The notes under the pieces are model-generated. The model did not search any database, was not told the origin of the DNA, and worked only from the letters and a program-made list of their open reading frames with translations. This document shows positions 61,013 through 64,000 of a stretch of 64,000 nucleotides of DNA, in pieces. Both the position numbers and the translations under genes were made by a program. The DNA comes from Syngnathus acus (Eukaryota; Chordata; Actinopteri; Syngnathiformes; Syngnathidae): assembly GCF_901709675.1 (NCBI RefSeq), contig NC_051088.1, positions 17,534,693 to 17,598,692 on the forward strand, written 5' to 3'. Within the stretch, counting starts at the first letter, position 1, and every line of letters begins with the position of its first letter.

Positions 61013-64000
61013 TTGACACAGCACAGATATTGTACCTATGAAGTCCCCCGTAAGTGAAAAGAAAAAGGGTGAAGGGTGTTGTTAATAGATCTCAAGGATA
61101 AAAAAATATTCCATAGTGTCTCGAACACTGAATCCAACATGTTTGAAGAGAATTGCTGAAAACTATTTTAAAACAAATCTGAATTCACAACTCAGGGTCT
61201 TTCATGAACTGAAACTGTTTGTAATGCTTCTGTTTAGCAGATGGCGCAAGAAAAAAAAAGTCAGTATGATTTTACAAAAGAATGAATAATTTAACATGGG
61301 GGCTCTGAAGTGCGACGAGACAATCAAATCGCTGCTCCATCGTAAGGGCAGCAAAAAAAGGGATTTATTTGTTATTCTTGTTCATTTGGATTTTTTTCAG
61401 ATGACCTATAATATCAGCCCACTCATCTCTAACAATATACTATGTTTTCCTTGGAAACAAATCCTCCACCACCCTCATCACCACTCTGGGGAAATCACAG
61501 CCACGCACATGCGCCTCAACGGACACAAGGACAAGAATAAAGTTGAAGTCAATACTCTCAATTTAGGTGTTTCCTGCCAACAACGAATAGATCAGCATTC
61601 AAGGAAAAGACAAAGAAAAGGCTTTCCTGTGAAATTCAGCTTTTGTAAACCACTGTAATAACTTGCCTGTAGATGGCAGCCTTGCATCACTGGAATGGAA
61701 ATCAGCACAGCTTTTGAGGAGAAGATTAAAATTAGGTGCTGAATCTTATAAATTTAAAAAAATCACAAAGTGTTGGGGATTGCTATTTAAAGTAATAAAT
61801 GGCATTTGCACTACAATATCACACTTGAGTTCATGATGTCGTACATTGTCAGCACAACCAATATTCCGACTACTTTCTGTAAAGGTCCATCACTTCAAAG
61901 ATAAACAAATTTAACATTGAAGGACAACTTTTTTTTCAAATAGTAGCTTTTTTTCTTTCTTATTGTAAGACCTTAGCACTTCAATTGACAGTTGACAAGC
62001 AATGACAGGGGGGAAAAAAATAAAAAGCACAACTGTCTGACAAAAATAACCTGAAAATGTTTCCTAGCTGCGTCATCCTCCCAACAAGCTGTGGGATTTA
62101 GGATTGTTTAAGACATCTTGAACTCTATAGCTGGATGGCAGGTGGATCGGGAGCACGCTTGTCATTTTGCTTCTATATTTGGTCAGTCGGCAGGAGACGC
62201 ACACAGCAGACGTTTTGCTCCGAGCGACACTCGGCTCTCCCACTTTGACATACATACACGCGAGGTGACACCCAGTATACTGAGTGACATCTCACTGGAT
62301 TTTAGTGAGCAGGAGAGTCTGCAGTGTTGCTTAAGTCGCCAGAGGCTGCCTCGTTAACCACCCGCCCAACCGCAGCAAGGAACGCAGCACAGTGGAGAAG
62401 CACCAGGTGACGTGCACGTTGTACTAGTTCAAGCCAAGGAAAGCTGCATGTCAGCTGGCTGGGGTCTTCACCAATGCCTTTAAATCAGTTGCCGAGTGAG
62501 GCCATTGTCGCCTCCTACTTGAAGTTAATCATCATCCCAAGCAGAGCAATTACTGTCATCTGCCATATTTTCCCGTTTGCATGCAAGTTCTTTTCAATGG
62601 CTTTGGAATAACAGACTCCATCTGTATCTGGATCAAGGTTTTCCAAACAAACTTCCTTCAAAAGTTGAGAGTAGATCCCAATGTCTCCTAAGCTACTTAC
62701 AGCTTATATTGTTAAGTGTTTGGGACACGAAAAGCCAGAAGCAACAGACTAAGAAACTGACCTGCAAATTTCATCACCTCACAAGAATTCCCCTTTCATT
62801 ATGTTGTACGTATAACAGTGATAAAAAAAAAAGACGTTCCTATTCATATTCCTCTTGATGGACAGAAAGTGGACAGAACACAAAGTAAAGTGAAGGATCC
62901 AAAGAGCCCCCTAAACATAGAACCACGTCACGCTTTTCAGAAAAAAATAGCAACAGTCTTAAAATAGTCTGGTTTTGGAATGCCCTGGCCCAACGGAAAT
63001 ATAAACATTTGCCCTGGTCAACTGTCAACATGGCATGACAGGTTCTCATAAGACAACCACAGCTTGTGCTATCTTATTAGTTGTTAATGGGCATAATTTG
63101 CTCATATTTGAATAAGTCATTAATTGATTGATTGTTAAGAAAAAAAACGCTGATTTGATTCTGAAATAGTTTGAGATCGAGAGGAAAAACAACATGACAT
63201 CATCTGTCACAGAGATACATTCATGCGATGAGGTACTTCCAATGAGACAGGCCTCAAAACAGGAGTTCAACACGTTTTTTTCCTCAATATCCTTAAAAAT
63301 GAAATTAAACCAGCATAACCTTTCGGTGATAAGGATAAATAGAGTTGTTGGGAGTTTGAGCCTGGCCCATTAGGGGTTGACAGAAAATCAGGCACATGAT
63401 TTGTTTTGACAGCTTTTTCCACCTGAGGAAACTCACCCATTTATTTTTTTCATCTGGCCTAGGGACCAGCTGTTGCTGACTATTTGGGCACTGACTAGAA
63501 ATCGATCAGACTGGGAGGGAAACATCCATCATCTATTTTGTGGAAGATATTTTCTCGCAGGTACGTAGCAAATGCTTTGAGAAAGTTAATGATAGGTTGC
63601 TAGTAGACAACTAGTCATTCAGAAGCAAAGGAGCGCATCTGTCCCATTAATCCGAGAAACACAAAAGTTAAAATAATTTGCTCATCACTCTATGATCATA
63701 GTAGCAATTGCACTGCTATCAAAACGGTAGAGTAGATTAATAAATCATCGTTCAATCATGTTATCATTTATTTACTATGAGAATGCCTCAACTTTTCCCA
63801 CTCAGAAGTAAATGTGACATCATGGTCAAAAGGTCTAAAAAGTGCACTGTAACATTTGTAAAAAAGAATCATAAGACAAAGCAAATGTGCTGCCTTTTGG
63901 CTAGTCATGGTATACGACGCCTGCCATTTTAAGAAACAAATAATAGCTAAGAGAATAGATTCTCTGCTTGTTTGTTTTTCTTTCCTGACAGATGTCAAGA

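Larger units (their letters stand above)
58560..64000. other. Region upstream of rap1gap, no firm gene
   Basis: C/T-rich promoter-like sequence near 58550-58900, then AT-rich DNA with an hAT-type fragment (59130-59195). Apart from the tentative first exon at 60981-61012 I recognise no exon on either strand. It may be the first intron or upstream flank of rap1gap, since mammalian RAP1GAP has far-upstream alternative first exons. Confidence 0.4.

Overview
The window is vertebrate nuclear DNA, almost certainly from a teleost fish. The genes have many short exons with GT/AG introns, the proteins match vertebrate families along their whole length, and introns and intergenic DNA carry small DNA transposons, CA/CG microsatellites and poly(C)/poly(G) tracts. 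I could assign five protein-coding genes from translated exons. For each, reading frame and splice phase agree across every coding junction.

Layout: nr4a1 (orphan nuclear receptor Nur77, minus strand, about 0-5.4 kb, complete with a CRE-rich promoter); a 5 kb repeat-rich spacer; jph2 (junctophilin 2, minus, 10.8-21.3 kb); gdap1l1 (GDAP1-like GST-fold membrane protein, plus, 22.2-28.0 kb), head to head with jph2 across under 1 kb; a 370 bp CG/CA microsatellite; a 4-5 kb spacer with nothing recognised; fitm2 (lipid-droplet/ER protein FIT2, minus, 33.2-34.9 kb); rap1gap (Rap1 GTPase-activating protein, minus, coding exons 37.5-51.5 kb, probable non-coding 5' exons to 58.5 kb or beyond); then 58.6-64 kb with no recognised gene apart from one possible alternative first exon of rap1gap.

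jph2-gdap1l1-fitm2 is the block found on human 20q13. nr4a1 and rap1gap lie on other human chromosomes (12q13 and 1p36), so the window joins three human syntenic regions. The genes are not a pathway. Shared themes are ER/mitochondrial membrane biology (JPH2 couples ER to plasma membrane, GDAP1L1 is GDAP1-related, FITM2 is an ER lipid enzyme) and signalling (NR4A1, RAP1GAP).

The main points for a second look are in rap1gap: a tandem-duplicated 78-nt cassette exon, and a last exon open in two frames, reached by using or skipping a 71-nt exon. Others are a 75-nt stop-free, in-frame intron in gdap1l1, a perfect 99-bp palindrome inside nr4a1, and a jph2-intron element whose two 70-bp ends are exact inverted copies and each itself palindromic. 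No CRISPR, rRNA, tRNA or prokaryotic features were seen.
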